Below are positions 44,788 through 53,650 of a stretch of DNA of 64,000 bases, piece by piece. A program made the position numbers and the translations under genes. The stretch comes from Thermomicrobium sp. CFH 73360 (lineage in GTDB: Bacteria > Chloroflexota > Chloroflexia > Thermomicrobiales > Thermomicrobiaceae): the NCBI RefSeq assembly GCF_023806465.1, contig NZ_JAMSLS010000006.1, positions 100,310-164,309 on the forward strand, read 5' to 3'. The notes beneath the pieces are model-generated. The model was not told the origin of the DNA. It ran no database searches and saw only the letters and a program-made list of their open reading frames with translations. Position 1 is the first letter of the stretch, and each line of letters begins with the position of its first letter.

Positions 44788-47097
44788 TCACTGAGGAATG
44801 CCTCTTGGCTCAGACACATCGATCTGGGACGTCGAATCCACCCCATGCGAACGCGCGTTCGCATGGGAGCCCCTCAATGTGCGTGCAAGGTCGGCCAGTC
44901 GTTCAGCTGCGAGCTCGGCGATGTGGACCGCACGCTGTGGATTGCCTCGTGCGTGCAAGCCGCCGCGGATCTGCATCAGGCAGCCAGGGTTATCGGCAAC
45001 AATGAGCGGTGCTCCCGTCTCGGCAGCCGTGCGCAGCTTGCGCTCCAAAATAGCGGCAGACAGCCGCGGGTAGTCGAGACTGAAGGTACCACCGAAGCCG
45101 CAGCAGAAACTCGACTCCTGCATTTCGACCATTTGGCAGCCCAAGACCTCGGTCAGGAGCCGCCGTGGCTGGTCGCGGAGTCCCAAGGCGTTCGCCGACT
45201 GACAGCTGTCGTGGTAGGTCACCACCGGCCCCGGTCGTGTCCAGTCCTGTGGGCCGAGTTGAGCGACCTGGTCGAGGAAGCGCACGAAGTCGATCAGCCG
45301 CTCGGCGACGCGGGTGGCGCGCTCACGCCAGGCAGGCTCGTTGCGGAAGAGGTGCTGGTAGTCCTGGGCAATCGCTGCGTAGCAGCTCGTCGAGGGGGTC
45401 ACGATCCAGTCGGCCTCGACACGCTCCAGCGCCTCGACCGTCTGCCGAGCGAGCTCGCGCGCGTGGCGGCGATCGCCAGCGTTGCTGGCAACGAGGCCGC
45501 AGCAGTGTTGCTCCGGCGGAAAGAGAACGCGGCAGCCACAGGCCTCGAGGACCTCCACGGTAGCACGGCCCATTTCGGGGAGAAGCCGGTCAATAAGGCA
45601 GCCGGGGAAAAACGCGACGGTGCGTCCGACCACCTTGCTTCCCGCAAAGAGCGGCTCTGGCGCAGGGCGAGCGAGTGCTTCTTGCGGTGTGAGGTGGCGG
45701 AGTTGGTCACGTAATGGTCGACGAGACGGAGCGAGAAGGTGTCGCTCACTGGTTGCCCCATTGACGAAGGGAAGTGAGCGAAGGAACCCGTCCCGGTCGG
45801 CAAACGGGGCAGCAGCGAACGCGGCCAATCGCGCCCAGTGGTCGCCACGTGCTGGGTCGCTCCAGCGCTCCAGCACAGCCCGCTTCATGAAGGGTAGGCC
45901 AAGCTGTTCGGCGACTCGGGCCCGGACGTCAAGGATCAACCGTGGGATGGGAATCAGCACGGGGCAGACTGTCTCACAGGCGTTGCAGGAGACACAGAGA
46001 CTCTGGGGGTCAGCCACGGCTTCCAGGCCGTGGTGGATGGCGGTGAGGGGGAGACCAATCGGCCCGGTGTAGATGTGTCCAAAGAGGTGGCCGCTGACAA
46101 CCTGATAGGGTGGGCAGACGTTGGAGCAGGCACCACAACGGATGCAGAGGAGCGCCTCGCTCAAGTCCGGATCTTCCCGAGCTGCGAATCGGCCGTTGTC
46201 CAGCAGCACGATATGCAGCTCCCGTGGTCCGTGGGCACCACGGACAAGCTGGATCTCGATGTCGGCGGTGCGGGTTGGCCCAGTGAGAAAGAGCACCCGC
46301 ACGGTCAGCTTTTGCGCCGCACCGGCACGTGGCAGGACACGCAGCAGCGGTGGCACATCGTCGAGTGTGGGAACAATCTTGTCGATGCCGACAACGGCGA
46401 CGTGGACGGGTGGGAGTGTAGCCACCAGCTCGGCGTTCCCCTCATTGGTCACGATGACAAGTGTCCCGGTTTCGGCGATCGCGGCATTGGCACCAGTGAT
46501 CCCCATGTCAGCCTCGATGAAGGCACGGCGGAGTTCCTCGCGTGCCACCTGAACGAGTTGCGGTGGATCGGGTGGGATGGGACGGCCCAGGACGCGGGAG
46601 AAAAGTTCCGCGATCTGTTCACGGGACTTATGAATGGCTGGGCCAATGAGATGTGACGGGCGCTCACCAGCAAGTTGGACGATCCACTCCCCAAGGTCGG
46701 TCTCGACCACGCGCGCACCAGCGTGCTCCAGCGCCTCATTGAGACGGATCTCTTCTGTAGCCATCGACTTCGACTTCACGACGAGCCGTACGCCGAGCCG
46801 CTGAACGAGCTCGGCGACGTAGCGGCGAGCGTCCTCCGCAGTGCGGGCGAGGAAGACCGTTGCGCCGACCGCTTCGGCCGCATGCTGGAACTGCTCGACA
46901 AGTTCGGGTAGACGCGCGATGGCAGCTTCTTTGCGCCGGCGCAGATCGGCACGCAGTGCAGCGAAGTCAACTTCGGCGAAGGCCTCGGCGCGCCGCTGGC
47001 GGTAACGGGTCAGCGTCCGCTCGAGTGCCTGGCGCTGGGCCTGGTTGTCCAGTGCTGCATCGAGGGCACGTTGAAATGCCTTGCTGCGTGCCGGCAT
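44788..47097 (-). CDS. LutB-LutA fusion: LUD-domain iron-sulfur protein plus CCG-domain oxidoreductase
   Basis: A 769-residue chain joining two normally separate subunits of the lactate-oxidising LutABC complex. Residues 1-300 are the LutB LUD domain (KSKSMATEEIRLNEAL, ADMGITGANAAIAETGTLVI). Two 4Fe-4S motifs follow: CIRCGACSNVCP and CVSCNACETVCP. The LutA part (about 490-740) has FFPGCLIDRLLPEMGRA, EQHCCG, YHDSCQSANALGLRD and SSFCCGFGG, the two CCG cluster domains. LutC is not in the window. The ATG at 47097 has GGGAGGAGGA upstream. The final about 25 residues are encoded partly by the palindrome at 44842-44867 and look like a later extension. A PucR regulator is divergent. Confidence 0.9.
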   Translation of the reverse strand: MPARSKAFQRALDAALDNQAQRQALERTLTRYRQRRAEAFAEVDFAALRADLRRRKEAAIARLPELVEQFQHAAEAVGATVFLARTAEDARRYVAELVQRLGVRLVVKSKSMATEEIRLNEALEHAGARVVETDLGEWIVQLAGERPSHLIGPAIHKSREQIAELFSRVLGRPIPPDPPQLVQVAREELRRAFIEADMGITGANAAIAETGTLVIVTNEGNAELVATLPPVHVAVVGIDKIVPTLDDVPPLLRVLPRAGAAQKLTVRVLFLTGPTRTADIEIQLVRGAHGPRELHIVLLDNGRFAAREDPDLSEALLCIRCGACSNVCPPYQVVSGHLFGHIYTGPIGLPLTAIHHGLEAVADPQSLCVSCNACETVCPVLIPIPRLILDVRARVAEQLGLPFMKRAVLERWSDPARGDHWARLAAFAAAPFADRDGFLRSLPFVNGATSERHLLAPSRRPLRDQLRHLTPQEALARPAPEPLFAGSKVVGRTVAFFPGCLIDRLLPEMGRATVEVLEACGCRVLFPPEQHCCGLVASNAGDRRHARELARQTVEALERVEADWIVTPSTSCYAAIAQDYQHLFRNEPAWRERATRVAERLIDFVRFLDQVAQLGPQDWTRPGPVVTYHDSCQSANALGLRDQPRRLLTEVLGCQMVEMQESSFCCGFGGTFSLDYPRLSAAILERKLRTAAETGAPLIVADNPGCLMQIRGGLHARGNPQRAVHIAELAAERLADLARTLRGSHANARSHGVDSTSQIDVSEPRGIPQ
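44842..44867. repeat. 26-bp palindrome, copy 2 (3' end of lutBA, upstream of the CDF gene)
   Basis: CCCATGCGAAC and GTTCGCATGGG flank GCGC. It repeats the palindrome at 43612-43639 with changes only in the centre and outermost base. It sits within the last codons of the lutBA frame and 65 bp before the CDF start. Confidence 0.7.
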
Positions 47098-47794
47098 GGA
47101 TTCCTCCTCCCGGTTCCCGCACCCGCCCGTGCACAGTGCAAGTGTAACGCTACACTCAACCGTCTCGATACTCCTCTGGGGCCACGGGTCTGCCACCGTG
47201 AGGCCGTCACCGCTGCTTGCTGGGTGCCTTGGAGAGGGCTGGCTCGTGAGATGTCCACGGGGCACGAGGCAGTACGTCTTCCGAAGGGTCAAACCAACCC
47301 TTCATGAGGCGGTCTGTCCGGTGTGCATGGCGAGGTGGGGGAAGTGACTCCAGGGCACCCGGTGGGTGAGGCGAGCTCTCTGGTGCCCGTGCGTCCATTG
47401 GGGCGCTTCATTCTCGGGTGGCGCCGGACAGGGAGCCGTTTTGTTGAGGCCTGAGGCTGGGTGAAGGACTGTGCCGGGTGTCGTGCGCTGCCACTGGAGA
47501 GGTGCCCGCCCACAGGCCAGCTGGGGCGATGAATGGTGCATCGGCAGCTTGGCGCGGACAAGGCACAAATCTTTCGGGGGCTCTTCGTCGTATCGGCACG
47601 CCCTGACAGATGGCGCGGTGCGCTGCAGCATGTTCATGCCCAGCCCCGTGTGCCGCGTTTCGGATTCCTGCAGGTCAGGTTGGCATCAGGAATCACGCAG
47701 GTAGCCAAAGTGGTCTGGCTGGCCGGACGAGATTTGGCGCGTTGTACACTATTGAGTAGTACTCTGCGGCCAATTCTTGTACGGGGGAACGGGA
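47098..47794. other. Divergent promoter region of lutBA and pucR-like gene
   Basis: 697 bp with no supported gene. It holds AGTGTA-ACGC-TACACT (47141-47156), 44 bp before the lutBA start, and GAGTA-G-TACTC (47754-47764) with TTGGCG/TAGTAC-like promoter hexamers before the regulator. Both symmetric sites overlap places where RNA polymerase should bind, so they could be operators. Confidence 0.5.
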
Positions 47795-49447
47795 ATGCGC
47801 GTCATTGATCTACTGCAACTGCCGATCCTCCAAGGGACACGGGTTGTTGCTGGGGATTTGGGCCTGGAACAGCGCGTGCGCTGGGTGCACGTGGTCGATC
47901 TGCCAGACCCGCTACCCTGGATTGACCGTGGCATGCTGATGTTGAGCACCGGGATTGCCTGGCCTCGCAGTGACGAAGAACTCGCTGAACTGGTGCGGCG
48001 CCTGGCCGAGCGTGGAGTTGCCGCGGTGGGTCTGGCCGTACCGCACTACTTTTCCCGCTTTCCCGATGTGATGCGGGCTGCCGCTGATACGGTCGGTCTG
48101 CCGTTGCTCGAGATCCCCTGGGAGATTCCATTTGTCCGCATCACCGAGACAGTCCACCAGCTGATCTTGCGTGAACAGTGGCAGGAGCTTGAGCGGGCTG
48201 AACAGCTGCACCGGGAGCTGATGCGGGCCGCCGCGCGCACACGCAGTCTCGACCGTCTCGTGCGGACACTTGGCGAGCTCCTGGGGCGCTCGATCACGGT
48301 CGAGGAACTGGACGGAACGCTGCTCGCCTACTACCAGCGTGGCCCCTATGAGGATGTGGCGCGACAAGTAACGATCGAGTCGGGCCGAGCCCCGAGTTGG
48401 TTGCAAGAAGGGCTAGTGGCACGTGGTTTCCTGCCCCCGCAGGGGACGCAGCCGTACCGTGTTCCCGCAATCCCAGAACTCGGCCTCCGCGAGCGAGTGG
48501 TGTGCCCAATCTGGCTACACGGCGAACTTGTCGGCTTGGTCTGGATCATCGAGGGGGACGAGCCGCTGAGCGGACTGGACCTACGGGCTGCAGAGCATGC
48601 GGCGCTCGTCTTTGCTCTGCTCTTTGCCCAAAAGCGGGAGTTGGCACAGCTCGAGGCTCGGCTGGGCTATGCCTTCTTGAGTACGGTGCTCGAAGGGCGA
48701 TTCAGCGGCTCGCCGCAGGAACTGGAGCGGGCGCGGGCACTCGGCTATGACCCGGCACGTAGCTACCGGGTGGTGGTTGTGGCGCTCGGTGAACCGCCAC
48801 TCACCGTGGAGGCATTCCAGCGGCGCGAACACATTGCACTGCGGGTACGTCGTGCCTTGCGCCACTCGGGAGCTGCACCGCTGGTCGCAACACTGCACGA
48901 CCAAGTGATCGCGTTGGTCGAGTGGGCAGAGGGTCTGGAGGACCTCTGGTCTGCCTTGGCCGACTGTGGCCTCACCGCGGTGGCGGGTCGCCCGCATGCT
49001 GGTCCGGAAGGGGTGCGGCGGAGCTACCGCGAGGCGTGTGCCTTGCTCGAGTATGTGGATCGCCCGGGGCTGTTTCGCTACGAAGATCTGGTGCTGGAGC
49101 GGGTCTTGGCCGGCGATCCCGAGGCGCGGCGAGCATTCGTTGAACTCTGGTTGGGGCCGTTGCGCCGGGGGCGACACGGCGAACGGTACGTGGAGACGCT
49201 CCTGACCTGGGTGCGCCACCGCTTCTCGGTCAATGAGGCGGCAGAGGAACTCGGCGTGCACCCGAACACGGTCCGCTACCGGCTGGAGCAGGTGGGGGAA
49301 CTCGTCGGGCGTGACCTGCTCGATCCGGAAACGCAGTTTGAGCTGCAGTTGCTCTGGCGTCTCCACGGGCGTGAGTGGGAACGGGCCGAGGCGATGAACA
49401 CCGCCAACGGTGCCGTAAGCCAGCCTGACGCACTCAGGCGCCTGTGA
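47795..49447 (+). CDS. PucR-family transcriptional regulator
   Basis: A 550-residue regulator. The N-terminal PucR-like sensor domain starts MRVIDLLQLPILQGTRVVAG and includes WVHVVDLPDPLPWIDRGMLM. A GAF-like middle follows (LGELLGRSITVEELDGTLLA). The C-terminal CdaR/GGDEF-like and PucR HTH_30 domains end with FSVNEAAEELGVHPNTVRYR, a helix-turn-helix. PucR/CdaR proteins sense small metabolites and activate catabolic operons. Being divergent from lutBA, it probably controls that gene and itself. The start at 47795 gives the usual family N-terminus; an ATG 18 bp earlier is possible. Confidence 0.9.
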   Translation: MRVIDLLQLPILQGTRVVAGDLGLEQRVRWVHVVDLPDPLPWIDRGMLMLSTGIAWPRSDEELAELVRRLAERGVAAVGLAVPHYFSRFPDVMRAAADTVGLPLLEIPWEIPFVRITETVHQLILREQWQELERAEQLHRELMRAAARTRSLDRLVRTLGELLGRSITVEELDGTLLAYYQRGPYEDVARQVTIESGRAPSWLQEGLVARGFLPPQGTQPYRVPAIPELGLRERVVCPIWLHGELVGLVWIIEGDEPLSGLDLRAAEHAALVFALLFAQKRELAQLEARLGYAFLSTVLEGRFSGSPQELERARALGYDPARSYRVVVVALGEPPLTVEAFQRREHIALRVRRALRHSGAAPLVATLHDQVIALVEWAEGLEDLWSALADCGLTAVAGRPHAGPEGVRRSYREACALLEYVDRPGLFRYEDLVLERVLAGDPEARRAFVELWLGPLRRGRHGERYVETLLTWVRHRFSVNEAAEELGVHPNTVRYRLEQVGELVGRDLLDPETQFELQLLWRLHGREWERAEAMNTANGAVSQPDALRRL

Positions 49448-51164
49448 AGCAGATCTAGTCGAGGGCCGGATGATCCCTCTGACGCGTGCGGAAAGACGCT
49501 CGGTCGGTGTACCGTCTCGCCGTCCACGGATGGGGGAAACCGTGCACCGCACCGTGGGGTGGGTCTTCAGACAGCCGGCGCTGGTCAAGATGCCCCGCCT
49601 CCGGGCAGACGAGCCTGCTGATTTCGACGGACGTGCGAGCCCCTTGGGGCTCACGGGATTCGACGTGGGGACGTAGAATTCCTGGCGTCCTTCCCCGGAG
49701 CTGATACCCCCTGGCAGGTGACGATCACGAGTTCACAGTAGTGGTCGTGGTGCTCGGGTGTGAATGAGGCAGGGACCGGCGTGGAGACGAAGAGCGTGGG
49801 GAGCGCCGCTGGAGGGAGGAACCAGGGCGGCTGCGGTGTGTCGCGACTGGGAGCTGTCCCGTCGGATCGAGGAAGTCCCATGCGGCCGTCGCGGAGGCCG
49901 ATGATGGACGGACGCGGGAATGACGTTGCAGCCGGTGTGGCGTGTGAGCAGGGCGAGCCCCCGGGCACTCAATTGCTGTGTAGGAGCTGGTCGGACGGCG
50001 GGAGCCGATGGCGAAAGCAGCCAGGCGATGAGCCTCCGTACCTCGGACCGTCCGCAACGGGTCATCGCCAGGTTCTCGGTTGGAGAATGTCTCACCTGTC
50101 CCTGCAGGAGGGCTGACACGACACGCCGTATTTACGGTTGTCGTCTCGGTGCTGCGAGGAGCGGCGGTCGAGAGAGCTGGTACCAGAGCCTCTTCCTCCT
50201 TCGACGGTGGGTGTACCCGCTGGCTCCGCACCGCCCAAGGCCTTCCCAACGGACAGGGAGTCGTTCCTCGCCTGCGAGGGTGTTCAGAGAATGCCTCTGA
50301 GTCGGATGGGATGCGCGGTCCCGCCCACCGTCCTCCGCAACGTGAGGGAGGTCCAATCATCCTGGCCATGATCCTACCCAGACGTCTGAGAGCCTGCCGA
50401 CCCGCGGGGGCCAGCTGAAGCGGGAGACGTCGGACTCCGCCGCAGCTCGTCAGTGGCGGTGCATTGGACGGGATCCAACGATGCTCAGCGACGGCACAGA
50501 CCGGTGGAGGATACGCGCCGAGCGACCGACGATAAGGGGCCGTAACCGCTTCCAACGCCCCCTCCATGGCCCGACGCTCGTCCTCGTAGTAGCTGCGCGG
50601 TGCGGCTGCCGTCCTCACGCACCTCGTACCGTACCACCGGATGCCGCAAAGCGGTACCGGGCGGTGGGACGGTCGTCGAGTTCGGGCGCTCGGTGCCGCG
50701 CATGGCTCATTCGTCAAGCCGGAAGGTGCTGAGTGGCGCAAGGGGAGCCTCTCGCCTTCTCGGAGCTCGCGGCTGGGGCGCACTTCGCCCCTGGACCGGT
50801 GTCACCGACCGCCGAGGTATCCCCGGTGGGGTAACGTGAGCGCGGCATTCTCCCGTAGGGGCGATGCGGCAGGCCCGCGCGTCGTACGGTGCAGGAGAGG
50901 TCGGTGAGGGCATGGGACCGCCCCTGATGGGCTGAAGGGGCCGGGCTTCGGCGGGTGTCAGCCGCATGACCCCACTACGGACCTGCTTGTCCGGCAGGAA
51001 GGATACCGGCGCGGTACCGCACGCCTGTCCTCGAGGGGCAGGTACACGTGGTGTGGGACCTCGGGGGTGCTAACCCTGCGCGGGTCGGCCGTATCCCAAC
51101 TCCAGTGCTGCACGTGGTCTGTCGTCACATCCTGTACTGCTGCGGTGTGCTTGTTTGCTGTATA
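49448..51164. other. Long gene-poor tract
   Basis: About 1.7 kb without a supported coding frame on either strand. Open frames have no ribosome sites and random composition. It contains a perfect small inverted repeat (GAGCCCC-TT-GGGGCTC near 49638) and a degraded GTAGGGGCGATGC element around 50858. It may be eroded genes or mobile DNA. Confidence 0.5.
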
Positions 51165-51185
51165 TGCGAATGAGTCTCATTCGCA
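51165..51185. promoter_or_regulatory. Fur/DtxR-like operator upstream of the VIT1 gene
   Basis: TGCGAATGAG-T-CTCATTCGCA is a perfect palindrome with 10-base arms and a 1-base centre. It is 10 bp before the GTG at 51196. Its core AATGA-nnn-TCATT equals that of the Fur consensus. It probably lets a metal-sensing repressor control iron or manganese transport. Confidence 0.65.
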
Positions 51186-51195
51186 GAAAGGGTCA

Positions 51196-51750
51196 GTGGT
51201 GACACGGTGGGTCGACAACGGAGAGCTGTGGACTGCCGATCGCCCCTGGTGGGCCTGTCTCCCTCTTCAGCACAGCCGTTTCGATGAACGCGGCTTTGTC
51301 TTGCAGGTTGTCCAGCCAGGGCTGCTCGGGCTCATGGACGGTTCGGTCTCGACGCTCGCCCCGATTTTCACGAGCGCTTTCGCCACGAATCTCTCGCGTG
51401 TCGCCTTCCTGGTCGGGCTCTCGGCCTCGATCGGCGCCGTCATCAGCATGGGCTTCGCGGAAGCACTTTCGGACACCGGTGAGCTGACCGGACGCGGTGG
51501 TCCGATCCAGCGGGGCCTAATCACCGCTGTCTCGACGTTCCTCGGCGGTATCCTCCACTCGCTGCCCTTCCTGATACCGCACGTCCACCATGCCTTGTCC
51601 TTCGCGTATGTCGTCGTCGGCGTCGAGCTCGTGGTCATCGCCTGGATCCGCTATCGCGTGTTCCAAATGCCGCTCACCAAATCGATCGTCCAGGTCGTCC
51701 TCGGCGGCGTCCTGGTCTTCGCGACCGGTGTGGCACTCGGTTACGCCTGA
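51196..51750 (+). CDS. VIT1/CCC1-family iron or manganese transporter
   Basis: A 184-residue membrane protein. [20 protein letters not shown] and [20 protein letters not shown], then [20 protein letters not shown], are the N-terminal blocks of VIT1/CCC1 (DUF125) proteins, with a Gly-rich TM1 and acidic residues between TM2 and TM3. Three further membrane segments follow. The family moves Fe2+ or Mn2+ across membranes. Bacterial MbfA-type versions carry a ferritin-like domain before VIT, but here only about 35 unrelated residues precede it. The GTG at 51196 follows GAAAGGG; the neighbouring GTG 51199 is equally possible. The Fur-like palindrome just upstream supports control by metal. Confidence 0.85.
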   Translation: MVTRWVDNGELWTADRPWWACLPLQHSRFDERGFVLQVVQPGLLGLMDGSVSTLAPIFTSAFATNLSRVAFLVGLSASIGAVISMGFAEALSDTGELTGRGGPIQRGLITAVSTFLGGILHSLPFLIPHVHHALSFAYVVVGVELVVIAWIRYRVFQMPLTKSIVQVVLGGVLVFATGVALGYA

Positions 51751-52030
51751 GTTCGTCCCCGGAGACGTTGCGTGGTTCGGTATGGCGGTGGATGACAGGG
51801 TAGTCTCCCCGGCGTTCCGGCGTATCGACTCTCCGGCGTCTTCGGAGAGGTGGCTCATGGCGGTCCCTTCTTCGCTGCGCGCTCACCGCGCCCCCTTACT
51901 TGGACGGCTCCCGTCCACCGTTGTGCCGCCGGGTACTCCGATCCGCTTCCTCCGCGGGGCCAGTGGGACACTCAACCGTTCCGGTTCAGCTACACTTCCA
52001 ACAGGCTCCAGGAAAACGGCCTTCTAGCCG

Positions 52031-52762
52031 ATGCTGAACGTGAGAACCGAGAGGGGACAGGCAGGCGTGGTCCAGCAGCGACCGACGACCCAACCGCCGA
52101 AAGGGTTCACTGTCTGGCAGGCGGCCGAACTCGGCGTCGCTGGCCGTGACGGACGGCTCACCTGGCACCGCACGCGGATCGAGGACTTCAGTCCCGACGG
52201 TCAGCGGGTCGTCGTCGGCTGGCCAATGGTCCAACTCGCTTACGTCTCTGCCCACCGCGGCGACCTGGTCTACCTCGGTGCCACTGTGCCGGACGATGCC
52301 CTCTACGTCGTTGCCTGCGAGGTCGTCGCCGCGGTCCTCGAGCCGCAAGCGCGGTTGGTCCTCGCCCCCGTCGGACCGTGGGAACGGATGCAGCGGCGGG
52401 AGCACTGTCGCGTACCGGTCACGCTGTCCCCGCAGGAAGTGCTACTCCTGCCTGCTGAGGGCGACCCCCAGCCGCTCAAGGGGACGATCATCGATCTCAG
52501 CGCTGGTGGAGTCCGTTTCCGCTCGCCGCAGCAACTCCGTGTCGGTGACCGCCTCGCGCTCCGCTTCACGTTACCCGGCAGTGCGCAACCGATCGGTACG
52601 GTTGCCGTGGTCCGGCGTGTTGCGCCGGTGGAACGGGTCGACCCGCCGCGCTGGGACCACGGTTGCCAGTTCGAACGACTCGACCGTCGCACCGAAGACG
52701 CGATCGTGCGCTTCGTCTTCCAGCGCCAGCGCGAGCTCGCAAAGCAGTTGCGGGACAGTTGA
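52031..52762 (+). CDS. YcgR-like PilZ flagellar brake protein
   Basis: A 243-residue c-di-GMP receptor. The N-terminal half (about 25-120) resembles the YcgR/PilZN barrel (TRIEDFSPDGQRVVVGWPMV). The C-terminal PilZ domain has QRREHCRVPVTL (the RxxxR ligand motif) and IIDLSAGGVRFRS (D/NxSxxG motif), both intact. On binding c-di-GMP such proteins slow or bias the flagellar motor. Position just ahead of flagellin and chemotaxis genes agrees with this role. The GTG at 52067 has a better ribosome site (GAGAGGGG) than the ATG at 52031, so the protein may be 12 residues shorter. It is separated from flagellin by 888 bp. Confidence 0.88.
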   Translation: MLNVRTERGQAGVVQQRPTTQPPKGFTVWQAAELGVAGRDGRLTWHRTRIEDFSPDGQRVVVGWPMVQLAYVSAHRGDLVYLGATVPDDALYVVACEVVAAVLEPQARLVLAPVGPWERMQRREHCRVPVTLSPQEVLLLPAEGDPQPLKGTIIDLSAGGVRFRSPQQLRVGDRLALRFTLPGSAQPIGTVAVVRRVAPVERVDPPRWDHGCQFERLDRRTEDAIVRFVFQRQRELAKQLRDS

Positions 52763-52870
52763 CCAGCTGTATCCATCCCGGAGGTGTCGCAGGGCGAAAG
52801 GCCGGGCGGTGCCAGCGCTGACCGACAGTGACTTCGGCAGTATCAGAGGCGTCCCATCTGCCGTGCCCGG

Positions 52871-52925
52871 TGACGCGTGCGCGAGGCACGCATCGCCCCC
52901 GTAGGGGCGCGATGCATCGCGCCCG
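52871..52925. repeat. Compound palindromic repeat, copy 1
   Basis: Begins CGCGTGCGCGAGGCACGCAT, shared exactly with 53045-53064, and continues into GGGCGCGATGCATCGCGCCC (52902-52921), identical to 25204-25223. Two palindromic modules are thus joined. Confidence 0.7.
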
Positions 52926-53044
52926 CCGGCCTGAGACCGCGTAGCACCCGCCGGTCCACAAGGGCTGGCATCATGCCGTCGGCGGTCCTCTGGTGCGGAT
53001 CCGGGATCGTCACGTCACCGCGAATCGATCCCCATGCCCTCTGG

Positions 53045-53099
53045 CGCGTGCGCGAGGCACGCATGACCCCGCCGTAGCGGGCGATGCATCGCACCCGCG
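53045..53099. repeat. Compound palindromic repeat, copy 2
   Basis: Same 20-base start as 52871, then a diverged module containing GGGCGATGCATCGCACCC. The spacing of 174 bp from copy 1 suggests local duplication or paired insertion. Confidence 0.65.
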
Positions 53100-53650
53100 C
53101 TCTGGGGCGCTCCCCGCCGGCTGGGATAGGCCGGCCCACACTGTCGGGACGCTGCCACGGCGGCTGCTGTCCGCGGGCGCCCGAGCCCCGCCTATCGGCG
53201 CCGTGGTGGCACGCGTCCTGCCCGTCGCGCACGGTACGCGCCGAAGGCGCCTCGGCCTGTCAGCGTGTCTGGTCGGCGAGGGACCACCTGTCGGCTGATG
53301 AGCGTGTTGGGCCGTCCAGGCTCGGCCGAGCCAGCGAGTGGTGGCTGCTGGCAGCCCCGCTCTGAGCTCTCGCCGTGCGGTGCGCACACGACCTCCTGCG
53401 CGCCTCGCGGACGTCTGCCGCTTGGGGAGCGTCGCGACGCTACGGTGCCTCGCCTCTGCCGGAACCGGTACTTCCTTCCCTATCGAGGACGCCTGGCTGC
53501 CTGCCGAAAGAGGAGAGCAGGAAGGAGGCTCCGCCGCCGGGTGAGGCGGCATGACGGACGGTCAACCGCGGGCGACGGCGAGATGGTCGCAGGAGTACAG
53601 GCGGTGCAGGGACGCGCCGGTAGACCGAAGAATGGCAGAGGAGGCCAGGT

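Larger units (their letters stand above)
52763..53650. other. Non-coding region before flagellin, with two repeat copies
   Basis: 888 bp with no supported gene. It holds two copies of a GC-rich repeat (52871-52925 and 53045-53099) and presumably the flagellin promoter. GCCGAAAG at 53503-53510 matches six of eight bases of the sigma-28 -10 box, without a clear -35. Confidence 0.5.

Noticed and set aside
49725..50783. 352-residue minus-strand open frame
   Set aside because: Arg/Ser/Pro-rich random composition, no ribosome site, no hydrophobic or catalytic pattern.
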